From Ustulina deusta (taxonomy: Eukaryota; Ascomycota; Sordariomycetes; Xylariales; Xylariaceae): a stretch of 64,000 nt of DNA. Every line of letters begins with the position of its first letter. Position 1 is the stretch's first letter. The stretch lies in assembly GCA_023159155.1 (NCBI GenBank), contig JAJNNX010000007.1, positions 1,410,960-1,474,959 on the forward strand. The letters run 5' to 3'. Both the position numbers and the translations under genes were made by a program. Shown here one piece after another: positions 21,778 through 34,185 of the stretch. The notes under the pieces were generated by a model, which had not been told where the DNA came from, searched no databases, and saw only the letters and a list, made by a program, of their open reading frames with translations.

Positions 21778-23754
21778 CTACAACGCAAGGGTGAGGACAG
21801 TGGCGCCCACAACCGCCCAGACGAGGCCGCTCGCCTTCATATGGATGCCAGCGTTGAGAGCCGTCACTCCGAGGATGGGCTGTGGGTCATAGCTGCCGAC
21901 GGGCGTTGAGTCGGTCGTACCGTTCCAGCAGTACCGCTCGAAGCACGAGCGACACGTCTCGGGGACGGTCGTGCCGGTGCGTTCCAGGCTGCGGCTTAGG
22001 GTGGCGCACGCGGCGCAAGCGGGCCACTGCTTGTCGATGGTTCCGTTGCCCATGGTCGCGACGTTGAAGCCGTTCTCGATGTACGCGTTGCGCTCCTCGT
22101 CCGTGTACGTTGGGTTGAAGGTCGACGCGTTGCTGTAGGCCATGTACGGCGCGAGCGGCATGTACACGATGAGCGGCGGGATGGTGACATCCTTGCCGCC
22201 GTCTGACGTGAACTCGGAGGTGTTGCACCCGAAGAAGGTCGGCTTCTGGTTCAACCGTAGGTTGATGAATGTCTCGGCATCTGGTACGGCAGGAAACTTG
22301 GTCCCGTTCCCGATGGCGTTGAGACTGCGGTCGTAGGAGGCACGCAGGGCTGTTCCGTTGGGGAAGTTGTTGGTGGTGTCGGCCGAGGAATCGACGGCGA
22401 AGATGACGTCGACGGCGCGGACGGGTTGGATCAGGGGGTGCAAGGGAATGTTTTGTAAATCCTCTCCGCCATCGATGAGCGAAAGCACCTCGGTGTCGGC
22501 GTTCCCATTGCTATCCGGATGATACTTGTAGAAAGGGTTAGGCCTCCACTCCGCGATGTCATCCTGATCGTTCCCGAGGTCATTGAGTATAGCCGTTATA
22601 GCATCGGTGACAACACCAGGCAGTGAACTATCGGAGAGGTTCTGAAGTATAATTTGGTTGAACAGAGAGCTACTCGTTCCCATTACATACCCATACTGAT
22701 CAAACCCTCGGACGCAGTGGCCATCATCCGGAACAACACCGTTGCTGAAGTTGGAGCCCACGTACTCAGTAGGTGCAAAGCCAAAAACTGTGGGATCAAA
22801 GCTTCCTACCTCCCAGGGGTTCAGTTCGAAGACGGTCGAATTTAGGGAGACGATAGTTTCACCGGGGCGACGCTCGTCTGCCACCAGGATCGGCATAGGC
22901 GTGTCGGCGGCGGTGAAATCATCCGCATCAGCAATAGACGAGAAGGTATAACTCGGACCGCCATCTCTGGCATTGATGAGTTGATAGGACAGGGCACGAC
23001 CCCAGTAATCCGTGATCGAGACTCCATAACCAGCGTTGCGCTTGTCATCGACTTGATCAGCTATATCATACCAATATTGTGCAGTATTGAGGATGGAGAG
23101 CCCATCCTCCTTAGGACCCTTGATAATGTTACTGGAAAATTGCCACAGAGACGAGCCAGGCTGGCCATCGCGCAGCTGAGGAATGGTAGAGAAATTGTTG
23201 GCGAATATGGACCCGACGAGCCAGCCACCGCCGGACAGACCGGCGAGGTAGGTGGAGGCTTGCAGGAGGTTTCCAATACCACCGGCGACGGTTGAACCGG
23301 GTGTCCTCGCGTCAGCTGCAGCGATGAACCCGGCACCGTTCATCAGGGCGCGATAACCACCGCCCGACACGGCAATGCCGACATTGGGGACGACGGAGAA
23401 GTTGTTCGCGTTGGACTGGACGTAGCTGACGGCGTCAAAGTCGGAGATGTTGGCCAGCTTGAAGAATGCCACCATGGGGTCGATGGTGTTGGCACGGCGT
23501 TTTTTCAGCCATGCTGTCTCGGACGGCGACAAGGTGGCGGCATCCCGGATGGTGGGCTTCTGCGACGGACAGTCGACGGTGGCGGGCGCATAGTCGCCGG
23601 ACGGGCTATTCGGCGAGGCACGGCGCAACAGCTCTCGGGCTAGCACGTCCCGAGACAGCACATTGGGAACCGCTTCGCTCGGTGCACCCAGCGCTGTGGG
23701 AAGAAACGCGAGTAAGGACAGAGGCAGAGCTGCTGCCACCTGTGAGGAGCGCAT
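21778..23754 (-). CDS. Secreted lysophospholipase / phospholipase B, probably GPI-anchored
   Basis: A single-exon gene of 658 residues, starting at the ATG at 23754 because that Met begins a clean signal peptide (MRSSQVAAALPLSLLAF to ALG-AP); the open frame upstream is charged and has no likely Met. The enzyme hydrolyses acyl chains from phospholipids and lysophospholipids at the cell surface. Visible family motifs: SGGGYRAL near 130-137, the nucleophile elbow GLSGGGW with Ser near 174, and the catalytic DGGEDLQN with Asp near 428. There are many N-x-S/T sites and a Cys-rich segment near the end (ACAAC, CRSCFERYC). The last 20 or so residues are hydrophobic after a small-residue stretch, which fits a GPI-attachment signal as in fungal Plb proteins. 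Length and all key residues are normal. Confidence 0.95.
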   Translation of the reverse strand: MRSSQVAAALPLSLLAFLPTALGAPSEAVPNVLSRDVLARELLRRASPNSPSGDYAPATVDCPSQKPTIRDAATLSPSETAWLKKRRANTIDPMVAFFKLANISDFDAVSYVQSNANNFSVVPNVGIAVSGGGYRALMNGAGFIAAADARTPGSTVAGGIGNLLQASTYLAGLSGGGWLVGSIFANNFSTIPQLRDGQPGSSLWQFSSNIIKGPKEDGLSILNTAQYWYDIADQVDDKRNAGYGVSITDYWGRALSYQLINARDGGPSYTFSSIADADDFTAADTPMPILVADERRPGETIVSLNSTVFELNPWEVGSFDPTVFGFAPTEYVGSNFSNGVVPDDGHCVRGFDQYGYVMGTSSSLFNQIILQNLSDSSLPGVVTDAITAILNDLGNDQDDIAEWRPNPFYKYHPDSNGNADTEVLSLIDGGEDLQNIPLHPLIQPVRAVDVIFAVDSSADTTNNFPNGTALRASYDRSLNAIGNGTKFPAVPDAETFINLRLNQKPTFFGCNTSEFTSDGGKDVTIPPLIVYMPLAPYMAYSNASTFNPTYTDEERNAYIENGFNVATMGNGTIDKQWPACAACATLSRSLERTGTTVPETCRSCFERYCWNGTTDSTPVGSYDPQPILGVTALNAGIHMKASGLVWAVVGATVLTLAL

Positions 23755-26700
23755 TGTCGCGGTCGCTGCGGCAGCTCTTGCTCTCAGCCGGACGGGTCGG
23801 GCAACGGCCAAGGGACAAAATACAGGCGAATTGGAATTGGGGGTGAAATTAGAATTAGAATTAGAATCGGAAGGGGAATGACGGAATAATCGGAACCCTC
23901 GTTGGTTCGTGATGGGAAACGAGATCTCTGGGAAATATAGAAAAATTAGAAGATCTGGAAAAAAAAGAAAAAAAAAACCAAACAAACAAAGGAATTACGA
24001 TCTTTAATGAATGATTCACTTATTCGAATGCCATCCGAAGACGTAGGGAGATCAGGGCTGAAGCAGTTTAGGGGACGTCACAGGTAGCGCTAGGGTAAGC
24101 ACCTGCCTAAGCACCTGCCCAAGTGGGCAGTGTAGTGCAAGTATCTACAAGGTACCTACCTAAACGCATGCACCCAGCCTTGCCGAGTGTAGGGCAGATC
24201 TGGCACTTTGGGGTTCCGGATAGATACATGGATAGCCCAACTCAAATTCCGACCTGCAGATCGAGGCCTGTCTCATTGGCTCGTTGGTGGAGCATTCTTG
24301 CCGGAGCATGGCTGAGCAGACCAGGACACTCGGCACACAACACTAACAGCCATGTGCCGACAGCCGTCTTGGATGTTTCTAGTATAGTGGGAGAAGTCCA
24401 AATTCCTTGGAAAAACCCGCCATTTGATGAATTGCTGTTGTTTACTGAACAAGGCTGGGGACGTGGCTTACTTGGAACACGCTGTACCTATTGCAACCCC
24501 ATCAAACAATCCATACAGAAGGGGGTTCCAAAAGGCGCCAAAAAGGACACTGCTGGTAGCAAACACCTGGAGTCATGCATTCGGGCGATGCGAGGCTTCG
24601 TCTTATGCCATGCGTAGGTAAGTCTACAATGTACTGCGCAGCAGAAGGAGGATTTCAGTTCCTGTTTCGAGGCAGTGTTTCGCCATTCTGACCAGTTGAT
24701 TGGATGGCCCATCAGCATTGGAACTCCGTTCTCTCATTATCATGTATGTATCCCGTAAGCCTCAGCGGGTGGATGCATATACCACCTACCTACGACCTAA
24801 GTACGTCGTTCTGAGAGGCCTGGCCAATTCATGCTCAAACATGGCAAAAAAAGAAGGAATGGCATCTTGGCATTACCAATGTGTATAGGGTCTGGTCAGA
24901 ACATCGAGTCCTACATACATTATACACGCGTAGATACCTAGGTGGTGTACCGCACTTCGCCTCATGTGGTTCTGCGTAGGCATGCCGCCCCTGACTTACA
25001 CTGGTAGTATACCTAGTGCACGGAGCTGGGCCATGCCAACGCATTTGACGAGATGGTTCGTGGCAGCTGGAAAGCTTCCGAGACTTCCGAACTGGGCCAT
25101 CTATACTCGAGCCAACCTTACCATATACTTATGCAAAGCATTCACCTGCCACAGGCATCCTCACTACCGACAGAGGCCCCAGAGCCGAGCGCAGGCACAG
25201 GGCTGTGGGCGACAAACGTGAAGTTATACACGTATGGCTAGTCGTTCGCGACGTGGACCTACCGAGCCACCGGACTTGAGCATCTTAGGAGCCAATCGAG
25301 CACATGGACCCTCGGCCCCCGTATCCGTCCTTGGGAACAGCCATACCCCTATCCACCAGGCTCGGATTCGAATCCATCTCTCCCCCACTGCTGCTCACAT
25401 GTGGTTGGTTTCCTGTCGTTTCGGAGGCAGCCCACGGATATCAGTAGACTTGGCTCTTTCTTGATCTAGCCGCTTTGGAAGGTGAGTAGGTGTGGATAAA
25501 TAATTTGCTAAGTCCATATAGTAAGATGTGATCGCGCGAAACACTCTCAGAGGGTGTATAGAATATATATATAAAGTACTGATCTCCTGAATAAGTCGAG
25601 TAGTAAATTAGGAAGAGGGAATTTACCCTAGACAAGATAATGCCAGAAGCCAAATTTTTTTTTTCCCGCCCCAACCTTTCGTTCGATCGGGATAAGCAAC
25701 TCCAAGTTTTCATTTCCCCCAGTGAGATGCAACGATACGCGGTGATGATCCTGAAATATACAGCTTGCAACTCTACACTACTCGCTCAACGACTCCAGGC
25801 AGCAACATAAAATAGAACATAGTAAACCGGCCGTTGAGTTTCGCTTCTCTATTTCGCCGATTGAAGCCGCGTAGTTAGTCAGGGGTAAGTGAAGCCACAC
25901 TCGATCTAGGTAGTCTAACCCATCCCTAGAATGGCACGGGGAATCGAAAGAAGCCTAGCTGCCGTCCTACTCGCTCGCGGCGGATCATTTCATGTGTTCG
26001 CCGAAGAAGCCCGTCGGTCCGTGCCGGACGTAGAATAGTGATGCTATCCCGAGCAAGCTCTCCAAGTTTCGAACACACCACACATCTGCCGGTCCCCTTA
26101 CCACATATATTTCTAGTATAAATAAACCTCGACACAGATAGAAGTGTCAATGTGAACGACAACCCCCATCTACCCCCAGCATTCCCTATCCTAGTATATC
26201 CGTCTCCATCTCGCCTAGCGAAATCGCTACTAGCAAGCAAACTCGCCATCAATCTATTTCCAGTGCGCAAACAAACAGCTCAAATTTCCAACAAGCCGGG
26301 TCTAGCGCCCGGCCCAGCAAGATGGCAACTTAAGAAACCACTATGGATCCCAAGCGTGATGCGACTATTCATCCACCTAGTATTGAAGTGTACCTACCAT
26401 AGCATTCCCCCCCTCAGACTAGCCGGAGGGAGTTTCCAACAAACGTGTCCCCTAATTCTCTACACAACAACCCACCCCGGAAAATGTGGTGAGCGAAGCA
26501 ACGCCGCAGGAGAAATATGGATAGTTACAAATATTATCATAATATAGTTTATCTCACGCGGGGCATCACATTGGTCTTCTGTCACAAATTACTCTTCAGA
26601 TCATTACGTATGGTATTTCCCTAGTTCCAGATGCTTATACCGTTCGGCGACTCGTGCTTGCGCCCATAAGCCGTCGGGAAAAGCAGTAAATCAAACCCAA

Positions 26701-26905
26701 CAAATCCCCAACCCGTAGGAGTAATAGAGGCCAAACAAATGGTGTATTTTGCCCGAAATACACGAATGGCCAGGTAGTTCTAACAGCTGACACTCACTGT
26801 CCGTTATGATAGTATGTATTCCCCAACTCCACCAGATATGCCCAAGCCCTAAACAGTTCATGTTGCTGCCGTTCAAAGTCCAAATTTATTACATCTTAGC
26901 TTCCC
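23755..26905. other. Intergenic region, no supported gene
   Basis: It holds the promoter of the phospholipase gene (a polypurine/polypyrimidine stretch at about 23820-23990) and the 3' flank of the CAF-1 gene. Frames up to 164 codons at 24123-24617 have no recognisable features. No RNA gene was recognised. Confidence 0.55.
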
Positions 26906-29148
26906 TTATCGGGCTTCGCCGGGGGGTACTGGTGTTGGAGCTATCCTCCGTTTCTTTGGTTGAGCACTGGTATCCTCTTTCTCGCTCTCCGTTGCGTCTC
27001 TTTTGGTGCCAGCAGCAACGTTAGCGCTGCCTGGGGTCTCTGGCGGAGTTGTGAGGGGAACACCCGTCACCTTGCCCGAATTAGTGGCTGTGATACTGGG
27101 GACATTTCCGCCAATAAGAGGTGGGTTGTTCATGACGGAAGCTTGGGTGGCCACTGATGATGTCGAGTTCGACCTTGAAGGCGACGGAGGTCGAGCATTT
27201 ACAAAGGATGTCGTTGGCGGTGGCGAGGGAGCTGGAAATGAGGTGCCCGAGTTTCGATGCTGATGATTTAGGAAGGGAGAAGGTGGTGCAAAGACCGATG
27301 TTGGGGTCGGTAATGGTGTTGCTTGGTTTGAGGCAGCACTAGTTGCCATCGATGAAGGGTTCTTGCCGCTCAAAAGCTCACCCTTATATTCTTGGCCTAA
27401 CTCGCCTGGGCTGAAGGATAGGGTTGAACAGAAGCCATCGGATGAAGAGATCAGTAGCGTGGAGCCATCGCTTGACCTACCAAACTGTTAGAGATGCGAC
27501 TACTCCAAGGAAAAAAAGCGCTTACCAGGCCAAATCAGTAAATGTAGCAAGATGCAAATTGCTAACTACACAGAGAGGAGTCGTCTGCTGGGTATCGTAG
27601 AGAAGGACTGCATCCTGGGTTGCTACAGCATAAACCATTCGGTACGGTAGCGCAAATGTCGGTTTAGGTCCGGCTGTGGACGCATTTGTTTCTATGTTGA
27701 GGGGTTTTGAGGGCGTTGACTTGTCAGGGTCGGGAGCTGAGGACGTTGGTGGTGGAGGCGGGTCCATGATGGTCGGAGATGGTTTAGATATCGGTTCAGG
27801 AAGCGCGGGAATCGGGTCTTCAGCTGACGAGGTATCTATGGTAATGTGTTGGGTGACAGGAGGACTTTGTCGAATAGTGTAAAGGATGGGCGAGCATCTA
27901 ATAGCAACTGAAGGCTTCTTATGACCAGGCAAATGGGCGATGGGAGGTTTGTTGATACCGCCTCGCGTATAGATATAGACGGTGTTGATCACCTCAAACG
28001 TGGGCTTGAGGCCATCCGTTTGATGTTGAACTTGATACTGACCAGCAGGTGTAAGAAGAAGGCTGCCATCTGGGGTAAATGTTAGCCGCCTGAAGAAGGA
28101 CGTCAATGTCTCATTGGCGTAAAGGTTTGCATTCCTCATCCCGAGACTGCTGCTATAGCCTGGTTTTGGAGAAGCCTCGGCCGGCATGGGCATTACCGCG
28201 GGGAGTGGTAATGATGGCGCCGGCGATACGGATCGGCGGGAGGAGAATGAAGACCGTCTACTGTGACTGACCACACTGGGTGGATTCATCGGCAGGGGGA
28301 CAGACTGTGGTGTTCCCGGCGCCGATAACACGGGGGAACCAATTGACGTTGACAGAGCATCCACGGCGGCTGCAAGCTGGGCGCGGTAATTCAGATCTGG
28401 TGGTGCCGGACTGTTGGATGAGATGCGGCGGGGAGGCAGATCCATTTTGGCGTGACTGGCCACTTTGGGCGTCTCAGCACCATGACTCGTCAATGTATAC
28501 TGGCCATCTTTCGTTTTCAGGGAGTATATGTGGACGGATCGATCAGAGGATTGGGTCGCAATATATTCATTCAGCGGGTCCCAGGCGACGCCTTGGACGT
28601 AATGGCTGTGTTCGGCGATCTGGCGGACGAGCATCCCTGGATCGCTGTTAGTGGTTGATAGGTTTAGAGGCGAGAACGGCAACCGTACCTGTGCCGGCGT
28701 TGTAGATGCGAGCAACATTGTCCATGCTGCCGATGATGAAGTAGGTGGCGTCGGGGGACCAGGCGAGGTCATATATCTCGGAACCTGTCGGGCGGAACAT
28801 GTGTTTGGTACGCCATGTCTCCTTGTCCTCGATGCCCTCATTGCCAAAGGTTGTTGGATTGTGCGTCTCGGAGGGAACCCATAATATCACATTACCATCG
28901 TCGCCAGCGGAAGCGAGGGTCTCGCCTTTCGGAGCCCAGCGGACAACGTTGACGGCCTGCGAGTGCTTCGCGAGTGTCGACAGATATTCGACGCGACGAT
29001 CTTCGCCCTCCCCCTCGACTTTCCAGATGCGGACACTGTTGTCTCCTCCGCCTGTCGCCAGCCTCCCTCTGCCGTGTGGCTCGAAGTGGGCCGAATAGAT
29101 CGGGGCATTCTTCTCGTGCCAATTGATGATGAGGGGAGTCGACTTCAT
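26906..29148 (-). CDS. Chromatin assembly factor 1 middle subunit (Cac2 / CAF-1 p60 homologue), WD40 protein
   Basis: Three exons on the minus strand, 29148-28689, 28636-27526 and 27476-26906, give 713 residues with frame continuity at both joins. CAF-1 deposits newly made H3-H4 on replicated DNA in the nucleus; this is the WD40 propeller subunit. The start (MKSTPLIINWHEKNAPIYS) and the repeats RLATGGGDNSVRIWKV, LASAGDDGNVILW, IIGSMDNVARIYN and IATQSSDRSVHIYSL are characteristic. A Ser/Pro-rich insert (about residues 265-340) precedes the CAF-1 p60-type segment SFFRRLTFTPDGSLLLTPAG and its IYTRG strand. After the last repeat the C-terminus is disordered, Pro/Ser/Thr-rich, and ends in a basic PKKRRI motif that could be a nuclear localisation signal. 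Both introns are 50-52 nt. The HIR-type WD40 family is the alternative, but the length and the RRLTFTPDG segment favour CAF-1. Confidence 0.9.
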
Positions 29149-32100
29149 GATGGCAGCGCCTCACCAGGCGTCGGCATGGGATAGGCGGTTGGTGGTTTGA
29201 TGCGGCGATGGGAGGATCAAGAGGATCAAGAGGCTGAAGAGTCGGGCAGGCGTGAGAAAAGAGCGTCGATGGGTTCACAGGTGCAGGTGAAATGGCTGTA
29301 GCTCGTGCGCGTTCGGGCACGTTCTATGTCGGCACAAGATCGCGATGGAGCCTGGCACTTCTGCAAGGCGTGGTTGGTACGTTTGGCGTGCGGGAGACGG
29401 CACTGTAAACGGGGATGTGATACACGATCCCTGCCTGGGAGAGGGCCTTGTCCAGGGGTGGGAAGACAAGGTAGGCAAATGTGCAACCATAAATGCTCGG
29501 CGGAATGTAGGTTGAGGCACAAGATAGGCACTCACAGACTTCAAGTTGCTGTTGAACTCGAGGGGCCGACAGGACAATTAGGTGTCGTCAAGTTTGTAGG
29601 CGGAAATGTGGGACAAGGTGAGAGAGGCCGAGCTTGGTTATTACAGCAGCATAGAGGTAGGGTAAGTAAGTAATGTACCTTAGGTAGGTATGAGCTAGGT
29701 GGTTGGTAGGAGGCAGTCTCTCCGTGTGACACTGGGCGGATTGCTGTTTGTACAAGATTACCTAAGTAGGTATTACCTAGGCGGACTAGAATCAAGCATT
29801 CCAAATTTGTAGAAAAGCTGTAAAGGGATTAATTGGCTTTTCTATTTTCGTTTAACTATTGATTTAGGGAGAGACCTACTAAGTTATACATCTTTCTGTT
29901 CCAAAGAGATTGCAGCTTGAGTTAGGGACCTACTTAAGTACCTAGGTACTTATAGTACGGCTGCGAGTTTTGCCGCTTCTAGGGATGTGCAGCAAACTTG
30001 GTACAGTGTAAGTACAGCGATCAGGCCCTCAGCCGCCCTGAAGAAGGCTCGCGCAGTTCTAGAAGGTGACCACTCTTACCGAATTCTGCAATTGAGTACC
30101 AACTTACTTACTTAAGTACCTAAGTAGGTACAAGACCTATTCTCATAGTTCGCACCTTGACATCGGTCCAACACCTTGTATCAAAGTGTACCGTATCATT
30201 TCACCATGTCGCCATCCTCACTCTTCCAGTCTACTTCGGATATGTCTTCATTGCCTGCACAGGCCTCATCTTCATCCGTCTTGGCCTAACCAGGTCCCCA
30301 CCAATAAAGACGATCTCTAGAGACCGTGGACGTCTGTTGAGGGCACGGGCGGCTGGCGTCCTACCAATGCCTAATTCCTGCCCTTTGCAAGATGACGATG
30401 CCGATTGTGGCTTTTTTTGTGTGCGCTGTTGCAATGTATATCGTCTTGGACTACAGGGTGCCGCCTCGCATGGCCGGACGCTTACGGAGGTGCTACTTAT
30501 GCTGTCTAACCCTAGGCAAAGCACAGAAGGGCCGAGACGACAGTCACTCTTTGCTACCGCTTTGAACAATTACCAACCCCGATGTGCTGCCTCCGGTGCT
30601 CGTCAGCAATGATACGGTAAAATAGAACGTGTCGACAGATAAGTTGATTAAACTAATAGGTTTTGCTCGCGGAGCTATATCATATACGATCGAGTCTTTC
30701 GAGCATAAAGAAAAAGCTGCTAGGTTATTATTAGACCTAAATACGTTAAGAGATCTGTCGTTTACCCTTCAAGCAAAACATACACGAGAATAACGTGTTA
30801 TTGAACGGCGTTGCCCCGATGTAAGGCGGGATGAAGGGTGTCTGGATAGGGCGATGAAGGAGCTACATAAGCAATTTGCTAAAACCACTAAATGCCTTGA
30901 ACTCATGGATCGAAAAACGAGCTGTGGTTCAGGACTGTCGGCACGTCTACTCCAAGCGCATCACGGCATTACAGGTGACCAACCTGAGAGCCGGTTTTAG
31001 AGAAGTGGAACAGGTATGCTAACATATTTGGGATATTCTACAGCAACTTTTATGGCTCAGTGCTTAACATTCAGCATGCCCAAAGCTATTGCTTATATTA
31101 CCACTGTAGCCCTCGGTTGGACTGAATACTGGATCAACGTAGGAACCGAAACGTTCGGCGACGTCGATTTTAGTAGTTGGATCCAGCGACGAGTTCCAAC
31201 CCGAGACTGTGTGGCTTGAAAAATCAAACTCGGCACATACCCAGTGCGTCTTTAGGTCTAAGGGGATGATAGGACGGTTATACGAGCACTCGGCTTGTTG
31301 AGTATGTAACTGTGATGCTGTGCGCTGAGTAGGACGTTGGTAGCTTCTACAAAGTGGTGGGCGGATGAGTGCGGGACTAGCATCCTCTTCTACCACGGGA
31401 GGATTTGCCCAATCAGCATTTCGGACCTTGACAAAATCACGAGATCCTCAAGCTCAGGCTACAATTCCTATCCTTCGAGCTTGCGGGAATAACGTTACTG
31501 AATAGCGAATAAGCCACCTAGTAGTCATCACAAATACACCCAGATCCGCATACAACAAAATGTCGTAATAAGATGGAGTAATTAATATAGCATCCACCAC
31601 GAGGGGTACAAACATTGGTGTCCCACGTACTCTGTATGATACATCCGACTCGTGCAGGTAGACACACGCTCTAGTCTTATGGTATAGGAATGTTGCCCTT
31701 GCCTAGATGTCCTCTAACAAGTACACAGCTAGGTATCAAATTGGTCGCTATGATACACCACAGCGCACACAATCACAACTGACACTTTCTCTATCACTCC
31801 GTTAGACTGGTCCAAGACCATGAGTAGGTATTTTAGTCAACAGCGTTTATTGATAAATGGGAAATCAGAGCAAGGGGTTGGTTGGACTGGTCGAACTACT
31901 AAACTCACACCAACATCATCGAAACCATCGGTCTGATCCTGGCTTCTTTATCACTCTCTACCAAATAGAGATTCCTTTCCGAATACCGTCGTAAGATGTC
32001 CGCCCTTGACTGTTCGTTTTATTTTATTTGTTCAAGTTTTTCCTTTCCTTTCCCTCGTCTCCCTGAGGTCATCGTCGTCGGACATGTTGATTGTCCACGC

Positions 32101-34185
32101 CAGTCAGTAAATGCAAAGTCCCCATTGGCTCGTATGTTACACGGTATACACACCGCAGCTTAAGCACGCTTCTTTGTGCATATCGACCGGCTTGAACCGT
32201 CTAACTGGTCGAGATCTTCCTGCGAAGCTTATATACCCCACACGAAGGCGGTGTGTCAAGCATCCCCAGGTTTCATATACACACGACATCTGCCACCTAC
32301 CACGGCGATTATCCGCATATCGTCTACCGGCGCCGCATACCCCGGTTCTGCCCGCCATGACTGCTTTACATACTTACGCATAGTATATATAGTTACAAAC
32401 ACTGTATTGCAGCATCTCGCCCTCTTGTTTCTTATTGGGGTAATGAAGCATGAGCTGCATCATTGGACAAAGTAAACACCTCTACCACCACATTCGATTA
32501 CCTAATGAGGTATCGTATCTGTCCAAGGCGGCCTTATCCTGGCTTGCCAAGACAGATTCATGTATACTGTACAATACGGCGTCAGAAGGTCTCTACACGT
32601 CGAAGTACCACTACACAGCATCATCACTTTTCCCTTGCATGCCAATTAATCATCTACCCCCCTCAGTCTCACCTCTCCTCGTCAGCTAGTGTACACTAGA
32701 CTAGGTATTGTAGTTTCCATGGCATCTCTCCATCCTTCAGTTCGGTACGCAGATATGTATTCCAAGTATAGGTACCTAATTCAGTCTGGGGCAGTGAGGT
32801 ATGTAGGTACCCGTCCCAGATCTCATTTAAAAAGGTTTGTTCTCTTATCTCCGCACAACGCTCCCCACCTTCACCCGAGCACTCCGTTGTCCGAGATGGT
32901 AGTGCTGATGATAAGCTACGCAGGATCGACATAGCCGTATGTCGGCTGTTACGGTGCATCTTATGTTGCTGTGCAAAATAGGTAGTGTGGTATGTTCCCG
33001 GTTTACAGGAATACTACCCAACAGCAGGTGGGTAGGTAGGATTTGTGGTTCTCACCAGTTCGACGGACCTTTTCATGACAACAGCACACACATATATATC
33101 TACGGGTGGTAACATATCTGTCTGTAGGTACTTAAGTAGGCAGCCTGCAGGACTGGATCTTCGCATTGCACCGAAGTCAGTCACGGTCGACATTTCTGCC
33201 ACCGAGGTATGTCCATATCAGCACTATAATAGTGGCGGGCTGCAACCTTCTAATTCAGGACTTATACTTACTTACTAGTAGGTACCCAGGTAGTGTCCAG
33301 GAACGCTGATTCTCCGAGTTGCACTTATATGGACACGCACATTTTGGCGTTGCCATCATCCCTTTCAACAAGTCATATTTGTTTTTGTTTTTGTTCTTCT
33401 TTTTATTTCTCCCTCTCCAGCTTCACCTTTGTTCCTGCACTGTACACTGCTACCGGCTAGCTCTGGATAGTGTCGCACAGGCCGCCAGCCAACGCCCCCC
33501 TGATTACCGTATTCGACCTCGACCCCTCTATTTCGTAATCGCCCTAGCCAGGACCCTGGCGCAAAGAGCCCACTCTCCTGCGCGTCGAAGCTGAGTTTTC
33601 CCCTGCTGGATCCGATACATTGGGAACCCAGGCTGCTTGGCAACCCGATTGTGGCAAGCTGGAGCGGAACAACAACTGGTAAATAATTTAAATCCTGCGA
33701 GGTTGCTCGGCCAGTGCCCGCTAGCCAGTCGGTACGATGAGTCAATCGGCGACTAGGTCTACAAGGATCGTCGTTTAGTGGTGATTAGTTTCCTAAATTT
33801 TTTGACAGTGATTCCTTTCTACTATACGCCGTACTCGTCCCGCACAGCTGTGATTCACGCCGCCTTGCCGAAGCACGTTTCCCACCTGCCTTGATCAAGC
33901 CTTCCGCACGAGGTAATTAACCCGTTGAAGGTGTGGTCGGGTTTGACGTGTACCATAGTTGTCCACCGACGACGACTGCTGTTCCTGATGGCTTGCAATT
34001 GCAAATAGTCGAGGAGCCGCCTGTCAACAAAACTCCCCCTTCACATCGACTCGTCAGTCGAGTGTCTTGCATGGTTTCGCCGCGAGAGATTGCCTAGATT
34101 CGAGGCTTTGTTTGATCCAGGACACTGTCCGCCGTCCTACACTCGAGCTCCTGCATTGCGCGCACTCCGGAAACATCAATTCACC
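29149..34185. other. 5 kb intergenic region with one decayed coding relic
   Basis: It contains the promoter of the CAF-1 gene and that of the ABC transporter. TACCTAGG/AAGTACCTAAGTAGGTAC motifs cluster at 29675-29800, 29930-29960 and 30100-30135. The only coding-like trace is the disrupted frame at 30626-31000, listed separately. Elsewhere nothing is supported. Confidence 0.55.
30626..31000 (+). pseudogene. Decayed protein-coding fragment, family unknown
   Basis: One frame from 30626 to the TAG at 30998-31000 is open except for a single TAA at 30791-30793. The translation before the stop is amphipathic and helix-like (GFARGAISYTIESFEHKEKAA, trimmed, then LLLDLNTLRDLSF), and it stays helix-like after it (LDRAMKELHKQFAKTTKCLELMD). 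There is no Met and no plausible upstream exon. The stop could come from CAA to TAA, a change typical of RIP. I do not recognise the family; it may equally be chance. Confidence 0.3.

Noticed and set aside
23755..23985. N-terminal extension of the phospholipase B frame to 23985
   Set aside because: The extension has no good ATG, is low-complexity, and would bury the clear signal peptide beginning at 23754.
24123..24617. 164-codon plus-strand frame upstream of the phospholipase gene
   Set aside because: Arg/Cys/Trp-rich random-like translation; overlaps an alternative frame of similar quality.
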